64,000 nucleotides of DNA from Apoderus coryli (GCA_911728435.2 OU452202.1:5621135-5685134); one strand, 5' to 3'. Shown: positions 1 to 13,176, counted from the stretch's first letter. Numbers and translations are program-made. Notes: generated by a model from the letters alone, not told the origin.

Positions 1-2179
1 CCTACTTTGTTTACTTTGGCTAAATAGCTTAATCAAGGGTCATACTGTGTTAACATTTATTTACTCTAAGTACCTACCTACCTAGCAACTAAAATACTTG
101 ATGTAGTTATTTTGTACTGGGTAGGTACTTAAAATTTTTAGTTTCAAGTAGATTTACTTATTATTTCAACTACCTACTTTCTTAAAGGAGTCTAAAGTCT
201 AACAAACAAAAAAGAAACTTCGCTATCTCAAGTCATCCGTCCGCATTTGCCTTTAACAATATGGCTAGGTAGGTATTACCTCTCCACAAATAAAAAATTA
301 ACTGCGGGAGAACGAGGACGGTGATGTTTCAGCTTCAGTTTCAGAGAAAAACAACTCTATCTTCTGCGCTGGTGTAAGCACATGCACGTCGAGGCATTTT
401 TTGATGTAATTCACCTCGCTTTTATACGTAACAGCGCACCTAGGTAGGTATTTCAATGCATTCAGTAAATGGTTATGTAGGTATCTAACTCTAGTCCATT
501 ATAAAGTAAAATGAATAATACGTATTAAAACTTGCACCATAATAAATAAAATAAATACCGCTGGATTCCTGTTATTTTGCTTCATGCTAGTTCTGCGCAT
601 AAATTTACTTTTGAAATTATACCAGTTTCTTGACTTCTTTTTTATTTTATTTATTCTTTTACACGCCCCGTAACTGAACAGATCCACAAGTTTTTATTGG
701 TCCACTGTTTTTATCTTTATAACCGCTTGAGGCCAAATCAATTCGAGATGGGTACGGGAACCGAGTGTATACAAAAAACATACACAACACAATACCATCA
801 TCCTCTCATTCTAGCACATTTGGTCTGAATAAAAACAAAACTTGTTTTTTATAAGTAGTACTCGTATTATAGATATTGAATGTTTTCACGAAGTTAATAG
901 AGATCTACCAAATAAATTTTCATGTATACCTACGTATAACAAACTTAAATCCATTACCTACATCCTAGCCACACTATATTAAGTATCAGAGTAATACCTA
1001 TACAAAATTCAATTGAAAAATGTGATTACCAATAGGTAGGCCTACTAATTAAGCACAATTCTTTATATCTTTTGAATAAGAATGGAAAATGCTTCTATAT
1101 TATAGTCCCTAATATCTCACTACCTTAAAAAAATGTATTCAAATGCAGATTTTTAAATAATAATGAAAAGTTTTTCGTTTCTCTTAAATAAAAATATTGA
1201 GAATAGGTACCTACACAATTGTTGTACAGGTTAAAAAATCTACTCAGAATCTTAAAATATATATTTTCCAAAAAAAAAAAAATGAACATACCTACCTAAT
1301 TGCTGCAGCAAATTTACGTTATTACAATTTATAAATAATTAGATAATAATAAATTTTATTGATTCTGTCTTAAGTAACTGTTACACATACCTAGGTAGGT
1401 AATAGTGACATGTAGGTCCTACCTAGTACAATGTAATAATTTCTATTTTATTAAATAAAATACAATTAAAAAAATACTGTTTATAAAACCCCTGCAAATA
1501 TTATTACGTAGATAAAAACCTGTCTTGACAACAAATAAAATGATCTAGGCATATTGGAAAGACCAAAATAGTACTATACCCGATACTATACCTAGCTAAC
1601 TAAACTAAATAAAATAATAAATAGGTGCCTATTATAGGTATATCTATTTAAGTAAATGTTGAACGACCTGCCTCCATCAAATTTCAAAAATCCCTTAACT
1701 TAATCTACTCCACTGTAAGAGAAATCTACAAAATTTCAATAGCGAGTCAAGCTTCCTTAGTCCATTAATACAGGAAGGTCACGGTACAAAGAATATACAT
1801 AATATAGACATATTTTTGAATAATTAATATTATTTTGAGTAGAGTTAACCTTTGAACATTCCTTCAAATTTGTTATCTACATCGATTTTGAAGTAAAATC
1901 TAATTGTTTCAATTATAAAAAAAAATCAATAAATACCTACATCTTGTCCTAATTAACTGAATCCGAACTTTACCTCAATAAGTAGAGAAATAGATTGTAA
2001 TCTACAAAATTCCACAAATATAATATAAAAAAAAAACAATTATAAAAACATTAGGATATGACTAGATACTTAATAGTAAATCACACAAATATTATAATAA
2101 ATATATTTATAATGGGCTGGGAAGTTGTTACAACATCCTTTACTAAGATATCTTGAGCGAAGCAATTTAGGATGGTTGT
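1..2179. other. AT-rich DNA with scattered TAGGTA repeats; no gene recognised
   Basis: This stretch is AT-rich with many short ACCTAC/TAGGTAGGTA runs (near 70-90, 260, 440, 1390). A slightly GC-richer patch at 300-440 has a short open minus-strand frame, but its protein matches nothing I know. No transposon ends were found. Confidence 0.6.
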
Positions 2180-2960
2180 CAGCTCCATATTATTGATAAT
2201 GATTTCTCCCAAGCTTTTGATAAGGTTAATCATGGAGTACTAAAGGCCAAACTTGTAGCGTAGGGCATTTCAGGATCTTTATTGCGTTGGATTGCTTATC
2301 AATCTGGGCGTTTCCAGAAAGTCGTACATAGATAGAAAATTTCATATTCAATTAGGCATGGCTCAGGATTTACATCTGGCACCTCTATTGTTTAACATAT
2401 TCGCAAATTACATAGTCTAACAGTAATAAATCCTGTTGATCACAATTATAATATTATATATTATAATATTGAATTTTAATATCAATGGTTTTGTGTTGAG
2501 ATCTTTTGATGCAGTGAGGGTTGTTAGTATCCTGTTCTGACACATCTTCAATACGGAATACCCTTATCCATAATTCGAAGAAGTTCAGAATAAAATTTTG
2601 CGTTATGATTCTTTAAGCTTACGTTTCCTCATCCGCTGAATTTAATAGTTAATTATAACACTATATATTGAGGAATTTACAAATTACAACTCTAGGGTCC
2701 CTCAGAGATAACATTTTCAAATTAATAAATTATAAAGTTCGTTGTCTTTGAGTTAAACTAGTTTTGGCTAATCGGAACAGTAACCAGTTGGATTGTTTCA
2801 TTAATTCAAAAAAATGTTTTGCGCAAGCTGAGCCATGTATTTTACTTAAATTTCGTATGATTTATGTTTTTGTATTGATTTTTTAATGAATTTCTTTTGT
2901 TGAGAATTGAGGTTGATTAGGTATTTCATTTAATAGCTTTTTTAATTTTTGGAACCAATA
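2180..2960 (+). pseudogene. Non-LTR retrotransposon RT relic
   Basis: Around 2210-2300 the plus strand reads DFSQAFDKVNHGVLKAKL, then GISGSLLRW, the typical A-block and following helix of jockey/CR1-like reverse transcriptases. The PQGS block region (about 2350-2400) survives as degraded sequence. At 2540-2720 there are scraps like the C-terminal segment of such ORFs (a QNKILRYDSLSLRFL-like stretch). Stops and frameshifts are frequent. No 5' endonuclease domain or clear 3' end was seen. It is an old, dead copy. Confidence 0.6.
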
Positions 2961-4780
2961 AGACTGTAATTGTCTGAGACTCCATAATGACAATGTCAAG
3001 AACAAACTAATTTTCTAAAATTGTGAGCTATATTTATACCACCATCTTTGAAGTTATATATAATATAAACTGGTATTTCATTTTATTACCCATCTATATA
3101 AATATAAGCTTCAGTCAGAGAGCTATAAAATTCGAAATGCTAAGGTTAATTGGTACCTTTAATGGATAATAAAATTTAAAGGTATGATAATTATACCTAT
3201 ACATATTATGTGAATGTAACAATTCCCAAAATAGCGAACATACCTAATTCGTGCAGAACACTTCAAAGAAGAAATATAGTTTCCCGTTTTCAAAATTAAT
3301 TTTTATTACATTTAATAAATCGTTACGACCATAAAGAGAACAGTTATGCAAAGGCAAGTTGTACCTATAAGCTGGTCTGTGCACTTTATAGCTTTTGTAA
3401 GTACTTATTATGAAAACTTGAAAACATAATTTATTATGAAACATTATGACTTCTAATAACAAATTTTATAAGTATAGTACATAGTAAGGTATCATTAATA
3501 GAATCAGTTGAAAAAAATGGTCTTCCTTTACCATGACCCCATAAAACCCACAAAAATGGTATAAAAATCATATTATTTCACTTCATTGAGTTTGAAGAAG
3601 ATCTTCCAACGTATCGATGCATAACTTATATCGATTTCTCCACATAGAACACAATAAATTTGATCAACATAGGTAGGTATGTAGGTATCTAATTATTTGT
3701 CTTCATATTGAAACGTCTTAGTATTGAGAGACTGATGATAAATTGTTGGATACCTAATAGATAAATTTACTTTAGTTATTAATGTTCACGTGAATCATTA
3801 TAGGCATTTTAAACATAACCACATTCATAAACATCAACTTGTATGAATAAAAACATTTGATAAGAATTTCCCTTAAATCTTCAGAGAGAAATATATGACG
3901 AAATAGTTATAGTAAAAATATACCTAAATAATATTTTTAATATATGAAACAACACGGAAGTTTTACAAACGTTAAAATATCAGAAATACCTACTATATTC
4001 CATATAATATATTCACAACAAAAAGTTTTTAACAAAAACAACAAAAAAAAGAGAAACTTATTATTTCCAACCCGTACCCATCTCTAACCAGCAGGTTCGC
4101 TTGTTTCTCATTATAAATCAACAAGAGTGCTTGGATGACGTCACCGCGTATATCGTGCAACGGCGCACAATCGGCCCCGATCACTATACAACATCCATGG
4201 CTGCGGCAATATTATGTACACAACTGGGCAACTGTAATGTCTTCCAAAGCGGGATACCCAGTTATAAAGATAGTAATAATACGAGTTCAGAACGGGACAG
4301 AAAATAATTTTGATATTCGCTGGTGTAGCGGCAGACAGTTTTGATATTCCTATCGTGTATAAATTTGAATTGTGTTGGGAGATTGCAAAAAGTAAGACGC
4401 AGATTTATATTCAAGTAAAGGATTTTATTAATATACGTTTATCTACCTACAGAATAGGTATAATACCCAACTATGTATTAAATTTAGGAAATAATCCAGG
4501 CAAGTAGTTAGTAGCTTGATTAAGTCTAAAAATTGTGTGAACTTAGGAGCAGAAATATAAGTCAGATACGTGATTATAAGATGCAGGAATCATTAGTTTC
4601 TTCCAGTGACTTCCAGTGTCAGCCAACAGTCTGCTGTCCTTTATAAATATGCGCTTCTGAGATATCCTTAGTACTATGATATAATCTGGGTTTCTTCTCC
4701 AAAATTATAATATGAAGAATCTAGAAGGAAAGCTGTAAAGCTTTCGTCCAGCAAGCAACAGCTTTGTACATCTTATAACC
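2961..4780. other. No gene recognised; GC-richer island near 4080-4300
   Basis: Mostly AT-rich unique DNA. The patch at 4080-4300 is richer in GC and CpG and holds two overlapping plus-strand open frames of under 70 codons. Neither protein resembles a family I know and no splice pattern convinces. It could be a regulatory patch or an old transposon fragment. Confidence 0.4.
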
Positions 4781-4816
4781 ATAATCAAAGATTAATCTAC
4801 ACAATAGATAGTCAGC
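4781..4816 (+). repeat. Left copy of a 36-bp inverted repeat pair
   Basis: The block ending in CTACACAATAGATAGTCAGC recurs in reverse complement at 7622-7660 with only a few differences. The pair could be the ends of an old 2.9-kb element or two independent copies of a dispersed repeat. No transposase was recognised between them. Confidence 0.6.
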
Positions 4817-5167
4817 GTATATGGGAAATAAAACAAAAATTGAAACTGTCTCGACACGAGCTACATCTATTAGAAAAACATGCAACCATGGAAATTGTAG
4901 ATGGCGTTATATGTATTGTGTTGAAATAAAATAATCATATGGGCAATGTTAGACAAGGACGAGTATACTTTCCCCTACGAGGTGGGAGTTTGTTTTTATA
5001 TTATAGGTATCATATATGTACTACTGTGCAGCAGTGTTTTTTGTTTAAAATTATATGGTATACGTATACCTATCTACGCAAAGATTAATGTGTATGGACG
5101 AAAATAAAAGAAATTACTATAATAGTATAAATATACAGGGCTGGTTTATTAAATGTTTTAGACAATA

Positions 5168-5206
5168 ATTTTAAATGACTAAAACAATATTATTTTAGTC
5201 ATTTAA
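5168..5206. repeat. Short hairpin
   Basis: AAATGACTAAAAC and its near-perfect reverse complement flank a small AT loop, giving an approximately 16-bp stem. It probably belongs to a small palindromic repeat; no function is visible. Confidence 0.6.
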
Positions 5207-6221
5207 TTTTAAATTTCGGATATAAGGATGCATCAAAAAGTTATATTTAAATTAACGAAATTTGGCGTTATAGATAGGACTTCCGGTTATTACCTGATTC
5301 AGTTTTAAGGATCAAACTCAAACAGCAGATTCAACTTGTCGTTAACATTATGAAAAAATAAATCTCAGAGGCGGGTAAATTAAAGGGGCATACAGGCGTG
5401 AAATGCTACCCTAACTTTTTTATGCACATTTTTTGCGTGTGTTTCAATTCGGAGATGTAAAATCTAACAAATTATATACGTAATAAATGTATCCTTCTGT
5501 GATATTGATAGAAAGTCATCGTTATCGCGTAATATCGATTTTAAGAAATGTTAATATTAAAAAGGCTGTGCTTTTTACAAGTTGCTGAAGTAAATAAGGT
5601 TTGAAATTTCCAGCATGACAATAATTATTTAAAAAAATACGGTTTCGAAATGCAGGATGTAAAAAATTAGAATTTTTAATCTGTTTTTAATGAAAATTTA
5701 AATCTATTGAGAAATATGGTTCAGGGTTTTTGTGAAATGTATTTTACTCCAAAGATTCTACTCATCGATTATAACCGAATTAATTTACTCAAAAATATCT
5801 ATACTAGTAAAATAACACAATTATCACAATTAGGTTCAAATTCTGCAACGCCGAATTGAAAAAAAACTTACAGTCTCCCTAATATTGGTTTTTGTGCAAT
5901 GATCATAAAACTTTAAAAAACTAACGATTTATGTAGATTGTATTGTTAACACGTTTCGTAAAAAGCTTTAAAAACCCACCAACAGGGTGTTAAAAGTATC
6001 ACGACAATAACTTTTTTCATGTTTTAACAAGTACAATCGTCTGCTTCAGATTGATCCTTAAAAACTGAATAACAGTTTCTCTATATAAAAAAATAAAACT
6101 CGTAAATATCATCCCCAAACATTTAATTTGATTACAATTACATAACACCATATTTGAAAGTAAATAAAAAAAAAAACAGCATTACCTAGTTTGACAGATT
6201 TGCAAATCAAAGTATCTATGT

Positions 6222-6330
6222 ATACAGGGTGTTGCATAAGTACTTGTACAAACTTTAAAGGGTGATTCTTTGACTAATTTTAAGATACAAATTTCATATG
6301 TACATGGGTCCGCTACGGCTTGGTTTTCGA
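6222..6330 (+). repeat. Fragment of a TACAGGGTG-ended element
   Basis: The sequence begins TATACAGGGTGTTGCATAAG and continues with AAAGGGTGATTCTTTGA, homologous to the element end at 17406-17455. It resembles a small TA-inserting DNA element found repeatedly in insects. No matching right end was found. The short open frame running through this block has no recognisable protein. Confidence 0.5.
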
Positions 6331-8100
6331 GATACAGGTAGTTCAAAAAGAATATTAAATTTAGGATTATATGCTTGTTCAATAGCATCGCAATTTGGTG
6401 CAATTCGGGATACAGGTGTATTGATGACACCAGAGCTGTCAAAAGAACTAATAAAAAATACGAAAAATAACAAAATACAAATATCATTCAAAAGACAACA
6501 ATGCACATAATAGTCGGTACCAAGCCAAATAGGTAGTAGGTAAATATAGATTTATTTTGTTTCGGGCTTGGGCTTGGCACCGACTTATTGTAATCAAAAC
6601 TACCCACCAAACGGATACATTTAATTTTACGCAGATGCTCAAAATGTTAACTTTCTTTCATTAATAGAGACCTGTGAAGTGAGCTTACCTCTTACGCCCA
6701 CGTATTAAGTACTAAGTTTCAGTTATCAGTTATAATTTTTTATTTTCCAAGAAAGCGAAACGAGATATTTAAAACGGCATTGCGCCGCCCTCATGTATAC
6801 CTCCGGGGGCGGCATCGAAAATCGCTACACGTCACAAACTTGTAAATGCTTAGAACTACCCCTATATCAAATTTCTATTTTCTATCTTTTTTGTTTCATA
6901 CCCAAAGCCCTATTCCTACCGAACTTATTATTTACCCGAAGAAACATTAAAAAGAAGTAAAATTTAAGTACCTAAACCGATAAAGTGGAACTTATACCTG
7001 ATGAAGAGACAGACTATTATAATAGGTATACCTAATATAATATAGGTAGCACTGATAATTTTTTTATTATAGGTATTATAAGATCTACAACAATCTTGTT
7101 ACATCTTTGCCACATTGTCTACGTGAAATATTTAGTCAAAAGTATGTTTCTATCTAAAAGCTTTTCATTTAACGATTGTTCGCCACTGATCATGGGACTG
7201 GTCTAGTCTTGAAACATGTATGACATGGATTAAATATTATTATATTAAATTTAATTCATAGAGATTAGGCTTTTATTTCAATACTGTACTTGTAATAAAT
7301 CACCCTGTGTGTTTCTTTTACCGACGAATTGGCAACAGCACGACACACACCACATTCGCTTGTTTTTTTTTCTACCCTCCCTGCGTAACCCCTCCAGATT
7401 AATACAGAATTTCATCAATTTCTCTCTCTGACAATACAGCATTGCCGGTGCATATCTGTTGCAAATGATCTAAATAATTGTTATACGTTGCGTTTTGTTT
7501 TTGATATTAATAAACTACAAAACGGTTTCTGGCTGTGACAATACTGCTCTATGCTTTACACGCTAGTCTACGCCACGTAGTGGCAGGCATACTTAGAGAT
7601 GTTCTGATTTTAATGCATTGGGCTGACTATCTATTGTGTAGATTAATCTTTGCCATAATGTATAACTAAGTATGTATATTTTGATAGTTAAGTTCAATAT
7701 TCCTAATTTTCACATTTAGCATTACTTTTTGTTTTCATAAACCTTCATTTAAGAATTGTAAAATAAACTGTTTTTACTGGTACAAAGTGTTTTTACATTT
7801 TTAATTACTTATATTGAGAAAATTTTGGAATATTCGATATGTTTGCCCATGAATATTATATCCAATAGATTTGTTTGGGTTTCATTTCCCAGGGACTTTC
7901 CACAGATCCGCCGACATGTCCATAAGTCTTGTTTTTTATAAAACCCTTTTCCAGTTAAGAGTTTATTATTAAGTATTAACCCAAGATACCTATTTGGGCT
8001 GACTTTCAATCAAAAGAAAGTGGAATTAACCCGTTGAGCTTCAACTTTTTCGAGTGAAAAGTACAACTATGGTTTTGCTGGGATTTACACAAACATCTAG
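6331..8100. other. No gene recognised
   Basis: AT-rich DNA. One GC-rich imperfect stem (GCCGCCC ... GGGCGGC) lies at 6785-6816 and the right copy of the 36-bp inverted repeat at 7622-7660. A one-sided ACCCTGTGTG motif near 7303 resembles a TA-element terminus. Otherwise featureless. Confidence 0.5.
7622..7660 (-). repeat. Right copy of the 36-bp inverted repeat pair
   Basis: Reverse complement of the block at 4781-4816. The flanks extend the similarity slightly (ATTATGGCAAAG against ATAATCAAAG). Confidence 0.6.
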
Positions 8101-8109
8101 CACTATTCC

Positions 8110-8440
8110 TGAATCGTATTCATTTAGTTCTGCAGGAACCAATTGTTTCAGAATTAGGTAATCTATAGCATGACCACATCATCAGCGATTGTTTTAACCA
8201 CGAATATCGCACCCTACAAGCGAAATCTGTGAAAAAAACTCCTGAAACCCCAGTGAAGGCAATTTTATGGCACACTGGGACGCGAAAGGGAATATCTTCA
8301 CTGGTCAATACAACTTCATTTAGCGTAGAAAAAATGATTTCACCATGACATCCGGCATATTCACCAGATTTATTGCCTAACCTCAAAAAATGGCTAGGAG
8401 GTAAATAATTTGAGGAAAACGAGTAAATAATTTGAGAACA
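8110..8440 (+). pseudogene. Degraded mariner-type transposase fragment
   Basis: At about 8348-8400 one frame reads HPAYSPDLLPNLKKWLGGK. This resembles the third-aspartate block of mariner transposases (YSPDLAPxD..., then LKKxLGG) with the CDF segment deleted. The upstream 200 bases have no intact frame. No terminal repeats were found. Assignment rests on one short motif. Confidence 0.4.
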
Positions 8441-8539
8441 ACGAATACATCTATGCGTATTTTGAAGAAAGTTGACGAATATAATCTTTCCTCAAGAAAG
8501 TGGGTAGGTAATGTATTTCACTTCTATAAGTAGGTATAA

Positions 8540-8860
8540 CAATAATAATTTCACCTACCTAGGTATACCTCTAAAAATTTACTCCATTAGTATTTGTAAA
8601 ATTTATTAGAATCCAGGATTTACTAGGTATTTTACGCCTTATACTCTATGAGTTGATGCCTATGTCAGAGACATAGGTATTATAGAAAGTTAGTACCTTC
8701 CTATGATTAAACTCAATCTATACTTTAATACCTACCTACCTACCTATGCATGGGTACTAAAAAATATCAACTGCCTGTTATATTTATGTAGGTATACAAT
8801 CTATTCTAATAGCATATACCTACTACCTACCTATATATACCTAGCTGATTCATGGTTTAC
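8540..8860. repeat. TAGGTA/ACCTACCT-rich microsatellite block
   Basis: Dense runs of ACCTACCTACCTA and its reverse complement in otherwise AT-rich DNA. The same motif is scattered through the window and is thickest here and in the last 3 kb. Confidence 0.7.
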
Positions 8861-9535
8861 TATACCACAGTATAAATAGGTATATTATTATACTGTGACT
8901 ATGCATAGGTGTACTATACATGCTAAAAACATTAACTACGTAATTTTTCGATTGTTTATAACATTAAGTTACCTACATAGGTGGAATGAGTTTTGGATTT
9001 ATGGACCTACCTACATCATCGAACTTTACTCCTTGCAAAGCAACACAATATTTTAAATTTATTTGCGGAATATTTTCTTGTCTATTCAAGTAGGTATCTT
9101 CCTATTCCTAACTACCTACCTACCTTCCTATTTAAACGAAATTGTTAAATTTTAAATTAAATTTTGTCGCTCTCTTATCACACAGAATTCAGCAAAATTA
9201 CGAATGGAATTCCTACCACCTATTTTCATAATACCTAAGTACCTATTAGGTATTATTCAAACTACCTATTTCACAAAAAAAAAGAGCGTTATTGGATTAT
9301 TGTAGATTATATAGTCAATAGTATAGATTGAGAGTAAAGAAATCCTAATCAAAAATGTACATCAAATTCCATAAATAAAATATTTAAAAATTCACAACTA
9401 TAAAGGACAACCAATTATATTTGACAAATTTCACAGACAGCAAAAAATACAGCAATTGTTGGAAGCGTTTGCTGATAAAAAGTTTCAAATCAAATATGCC
9501 TAGGTAGGTATCTAACTTGATGCAGTAAGTGTGCT

Positions 9536-10190
9536 TAATTTGAGGTTTCAGCAAATGTAATAACCCGCCATGATGCTATTCAATCTTTCTTAGAAAAACT
9601 ACTGTTATGGAAACGTCATTTGTAAACCAACACACCAAATTTTTCTTTATTTCCTACATTGGCTTCATTAATATACAATGAAAACATCATAGCAGACATT
9701 ACATCGTATTTAGAGAGTTTTTTCGATCAATTTTAACGATATTTTCCCACTTTAAATGACAAAAATAATGAACATAAATTAGGTTTATTTAAATAATTTT
9801 TTTCTATTAGGTAGGTATTTTAAATAGTTTTTTGTATTAAAAAGATTTTTTTAATTTAATTTTTGTATTAGCCAGCTGTTATTTTCGATTAATATAATAA
9901 AATAATAAAGCGACTGGATTTTATTTTTTTATGAACAAATACATTTTAAGTGTTAAAATTCTAAAACTATTTTCTAAATTATTATTTTTTTTTTTAAATC
10001 ATAAGATTATAAATCTGATTTTAATTGTTCTAATCAGCTGATTTCTTACATTTTTGGCCATCATTCACGCAGTGTTATTTTGGTTAGCATCTTTGAATCC
10101 TGAAAGAATTGCAATAGGAAATTCCTTAAAACAATCGTTGCAATTTTTGTTATCAAAGCATTTGGGTGAAGAGTGAAAAAATGATGGACA
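9536..10190 (+). pseudogene. hAT-family (ZBED5-like) transposase relic
   Basis: The plus strand gives VITRHDAIQSFLEKLLLWKRHL, then FPTLASLIYNENIIADITSYLESFFDQF and RYFPTLNDKN with stops between. This order (helix ending LxLW, then FP.L, then a long helix ending RYFP.L.D) is that of the C-terminal half of ZBED5-like hAT transposases. A later segment at 10080-10170 (FWLASLNPERIAIGNSLKQSL) fits the following FW.SL..EYP...AL block. N-terminal zinc finger and catalytic region are missing, and no terminal repeats were seen. Confidence 0.5.
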
Positions 10191-10496
10191 ACTGAAGTTT
10201 TATAAGGACGTACTTGAGAATAATGATGACTAATAATGGACATGCTGACGATCTTGAAAAAATTCCAGCAGAGCCTGAAGAGTATCTATAATTTTTTTTT
10301 AATTTCGAAATTTAAAAGTACCTATTTTGTTTTTTTAGATAAACTTATTACAACTTGAAAAGATCAGTTTTTAAGTATTAAATTGGTTTTTTTATTTTGA
10401 CTGAAAAGGAAAACACATGCAAAGGACGCCAATTTTTATATGAATTTTTGTTTTTTTTTTTGTACTTGGAGTGGTTTAAATTTTAACTACAGTTTT

Positions 10497-10572
10497 TAAA
10501 ACCCATTAAGTGAGATTATTAGTTCCAAAACTCAAACCCATTAAGTGAGATTATTACTTAATTCCAAAACCC
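10497..10572. repeat. Short tandem duplication, about 37-bp unit, two copies
   Basis: AACCCATTAAGTGAGATTATTA followed by a TTCCAAAAC tail appears twice in direct succession. Confidence 0.75.
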
Positions 10573-11129
10573 TCTAAGTCCATTTGTTTTTTGAAAAACG
10601 AGTTTACGTAAATTTTTATGTGTTTGCTTTTTATCATTTCCTAAAATCTAATTTTTTTATTGAAATAAACAGAAAAAATATATTGCTTAACTTACTTGTG
10701 AACTGAATTAAAATTTTTTTGCATTTTTCTCAGAACCGTTTATGATGGATTTACTTGGTTTAGGAAATGGGTAATTAACGATATAGTTGACTCAATTTGC
10801 TGGCGTAGGCTTGTTTTTGTTCGGGATTTATTTGGTCCACATAGGTAACGGTTATAATTCACATGTTCTAGATAAGATGATGGCATTTATTATAAAGAAT
10901 AGTACTTAAATATTTTAATATTTCAAGAACCTTGAACTACTATTTTATCCATATGCAATATTTAATTCGGAATATGGCGCAATTTTATGACATAATCCAA
11001 AATTACGTTTGGGGCATGTATTTAAAAAAAAAATTGGCGTTACGAGAGGACAATATTTACCCTCCCAGAGGAACTGTTTACTACAATTTACTAGCCAGAC
11101 TTAACGAATAGAATATAGGAGAGCCATCC

Positions 11130-11764
11130 TATACACTGTCCAAGATAAGAATGGGATAGCATTTGAATCTTGGAAACGGTAGGAGTTACAATGTCGGTTA
11201 AATTAGAGAAAAGTTGCATAATTTAAATGCCCTTTAAATGGTGTTTTCAAAAGTAAACTAATTTTAGCCGTTTTCGAGAATTTTTGAAAAAACGATTTTT
11301 TGGGATTTTAGTTTTTATTTCTGACATTATTTTTACAGATAGAAAAAAATGTTTTTGTTAAACTTATACTCTGCATTCACTCAGTTAAGTGCAAACAAAC
11401 TATGGTGATTTTTCTTGAATTATTTTTTAATAAACAGCTAAAAACACTGAAAACTTGTTTAAACCATTACGTGTGATATACCACCTATTTTTGAATGGCT
11501 TTAAATTTAACAATAAAAAATCCAGGGCCCTATTTAAAAAAACGAAGTTGCTGATGGTTTTTCAAAACGAAACGTCGTAGTCAAAATTTGTAAACGCCAT
11601 GATATTCTCCTCAAAAAGTAACAAAGAGAAAGTGCTTTTAATTTTATTCTATCTGTAAAAATAATGTCAGAAATAAATAAAAACTAAAATCGCAAAAAAT
11701 AGTTTTTTTTTAAATTCTCGAAAACGGCTAAAGTTACTTTACATTTGAAAACACACAGTGTATA
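11130..11764 (+). mobile_element. Foldback element, copy A
   Basis: Starts TATACACTGTCCAAGATAAG and ends with a reverse-complementary arm closing in ACACAGTGTATA. Each arm is roughly 200 bp and contains the shared GCCGTTTTCGAGAATTT and TGACATTATTTTTACAGATA blocks. The middle carries TCTGCATTCACTCAGTTAAG, also present in other copies. It has no coding capacity, so it is a non-autonomous long-inverted-repeat element. The right arm here is shortened: the block between the TTTGAAAACAC sequence and the terminal ACAGTGTATA is missing. Confidence 0.8.
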
Positions 11765-11917
11765 TTTTATTTGTTTACGATTGTATTACATAATAACGTT
11801 GATGGTTTGTTACTGCTATCGAAAATAAACTTTTATTTATATACTCCTCGCCTATTCAGTAGGCCCACATTTTACATAGATCCATGTAGAAATAATACTA
11901 ACGTTTTAAAAAAAATG

Positions 11918-12206
11918 CGGAATGTGGATTGAACATTCTTGAAGAAAAAAATGGTGCGTCACTGATTTCCCCTAAAACAAAATTTAGTTTTGGACTCCAG
12001 AGTCATTTCTGAGCATATTTGGTCTCTTGACGTTTTTCGCTAAGAAAAAAACAGTAAACATCATGATTTGTCTGCAGAGTCAAATATTTGATTAAAAGTT
12101 TTGGGAAAATCTAAAAATTTTCACGTATCACACGAGATCTCAGTGATTTGACATAAAAACAGTAGCGTACCATTTTTCTTCTTCAAAAATGTTCAATCTA
12201 AATCCG
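11918..12206. mobile_element. Small inverted-repeat MITE
   Basis: CGGAATGTGGATTGAACATTC...AAAAATGGTGCGTCACTG on the left is matched in reverse complement by CAGTAGCGTACCATTTTT...AATGTTCAATCTAAATCCG on the right. The arms are about 47 bp around an AT-rich centre. No ORF. Confidence 0.7.
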
Positions 12207-12209
12207 TCA

Positions 12210-13036
12210 CAGAAGCAGGTGGTATTACAAATATTATAAGAAAGATTTGTTTTTGAAAACTCTTACACAGTGTCCCAATATTTAGCACATAGGTTCATCT
12301 AAAGTTTTCTACTTAAAATTGCCCTAAAAAGCCCCTCCTTGAATATTTTAGATTACTTAAGAAACACCCTGTATGTACGTAATGTAACAATTTCCGCCAT
12401 AATTCTAAATATTATCCCACAGATAACCAAAAAGTACTTAAACTTCAGCTCCTAATCTACATGTAAGTACTATAAATAAATTAATTTGGTATCTGTTTTA
12501 GGAAACCCTTATAGATAATATTAGGGTTGTTAAAAACTCATTATTTTAATTAGTTTGGAAATTAGAGGCTTGGTAATAAAGTTCAATTGCTTTAGTTACA
12601 GACATTTGTAATAACAACCCATCCCATGTTATATACATAAATATACAAGAATGAGACAGACCATGCGTTGTTGCCATTTAATTACAGGAAATGCCGGTCT
12701 AAAGCAGATGCGTTCGATGGAACAAAAAAATTAATGAAAATGAAAACAAAGGAACGTCTACATGAGGTGTGTATTGCCCAAGCCTAACATACAATGTAAA
12801 CGAAGAGATAATGTATGTGAAAATAATTTTCAGGAACACAATAGTGGGTAAATTATTATTATTTTAATAATAGTAATAATATTGCTATAATCGATGACGA
12901 ACCTCTGGCGTAGTGTAAAAATTAGAAAACCCGCCTTAACACCTCAGCAAAACATTTAAAAAATTTTAGCAATTTTCAGCCAATCGAGTGGTCTAATTGA
13001 ACCAGGCACGTTATCAAATCGCCTCAAGCCAAACGA
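12210..13036. other. No gene recognised
   Basis: AT-rich DNA. A one-sided terminus ACACCCTGTATGTA at 12363-12377 looks like the end of a TA-inserting element whose partner was not found. Nothing else could be identified. Confidence 0.5.
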
Positions 13037-13041
13037 CAATA

Positions 13042-13176
13042 CGAGGTCTGTTCAAAAAGTACCCGGAATTCTCATTTTTCTAAAAAAATATTTATTTATT
13101 CGTCTACATCTATATGGCCCCCTTCAAAGTAATCCCCCCTAGATATAATACACTTATGCCAGCGTTTTTTCCAGTC
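13042..13176 (-). mobile_element. Truncated mariner copy (3' end only)
   Basis: These 135 bases are nearly identical to 13439-13573, the left (transposase 3') end of the intact mariner next door. They begin at the same TA|CGAGGTCTGTTC terminus and break off after TTTTTTCCAGTC. Only a few substitutions separate the copies, so the duplication or second insertion is fairly recent. About 262 bp lie between the two. Confidence 0.85.

Noticed and set aside
300..440. Minus-strand frame VNYIKKCLDVHVLTPAQKIE... preceded by a possible AG acceptor in the right phase for spen exon 2
   Set aside because: The protein does not resemble RRM1 (expected YGRV...), and it reaches a stop after about 35 codons. 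The phase match is probably chance.
4101..4507. Overlapping plus-strand open frames of 65-69 codons in a GC-richer patch
   Set aside because: No recognisable motif, no supporting splice or promoter structure, and the frames overlap each other. Kept only as a patch of unusual composition.
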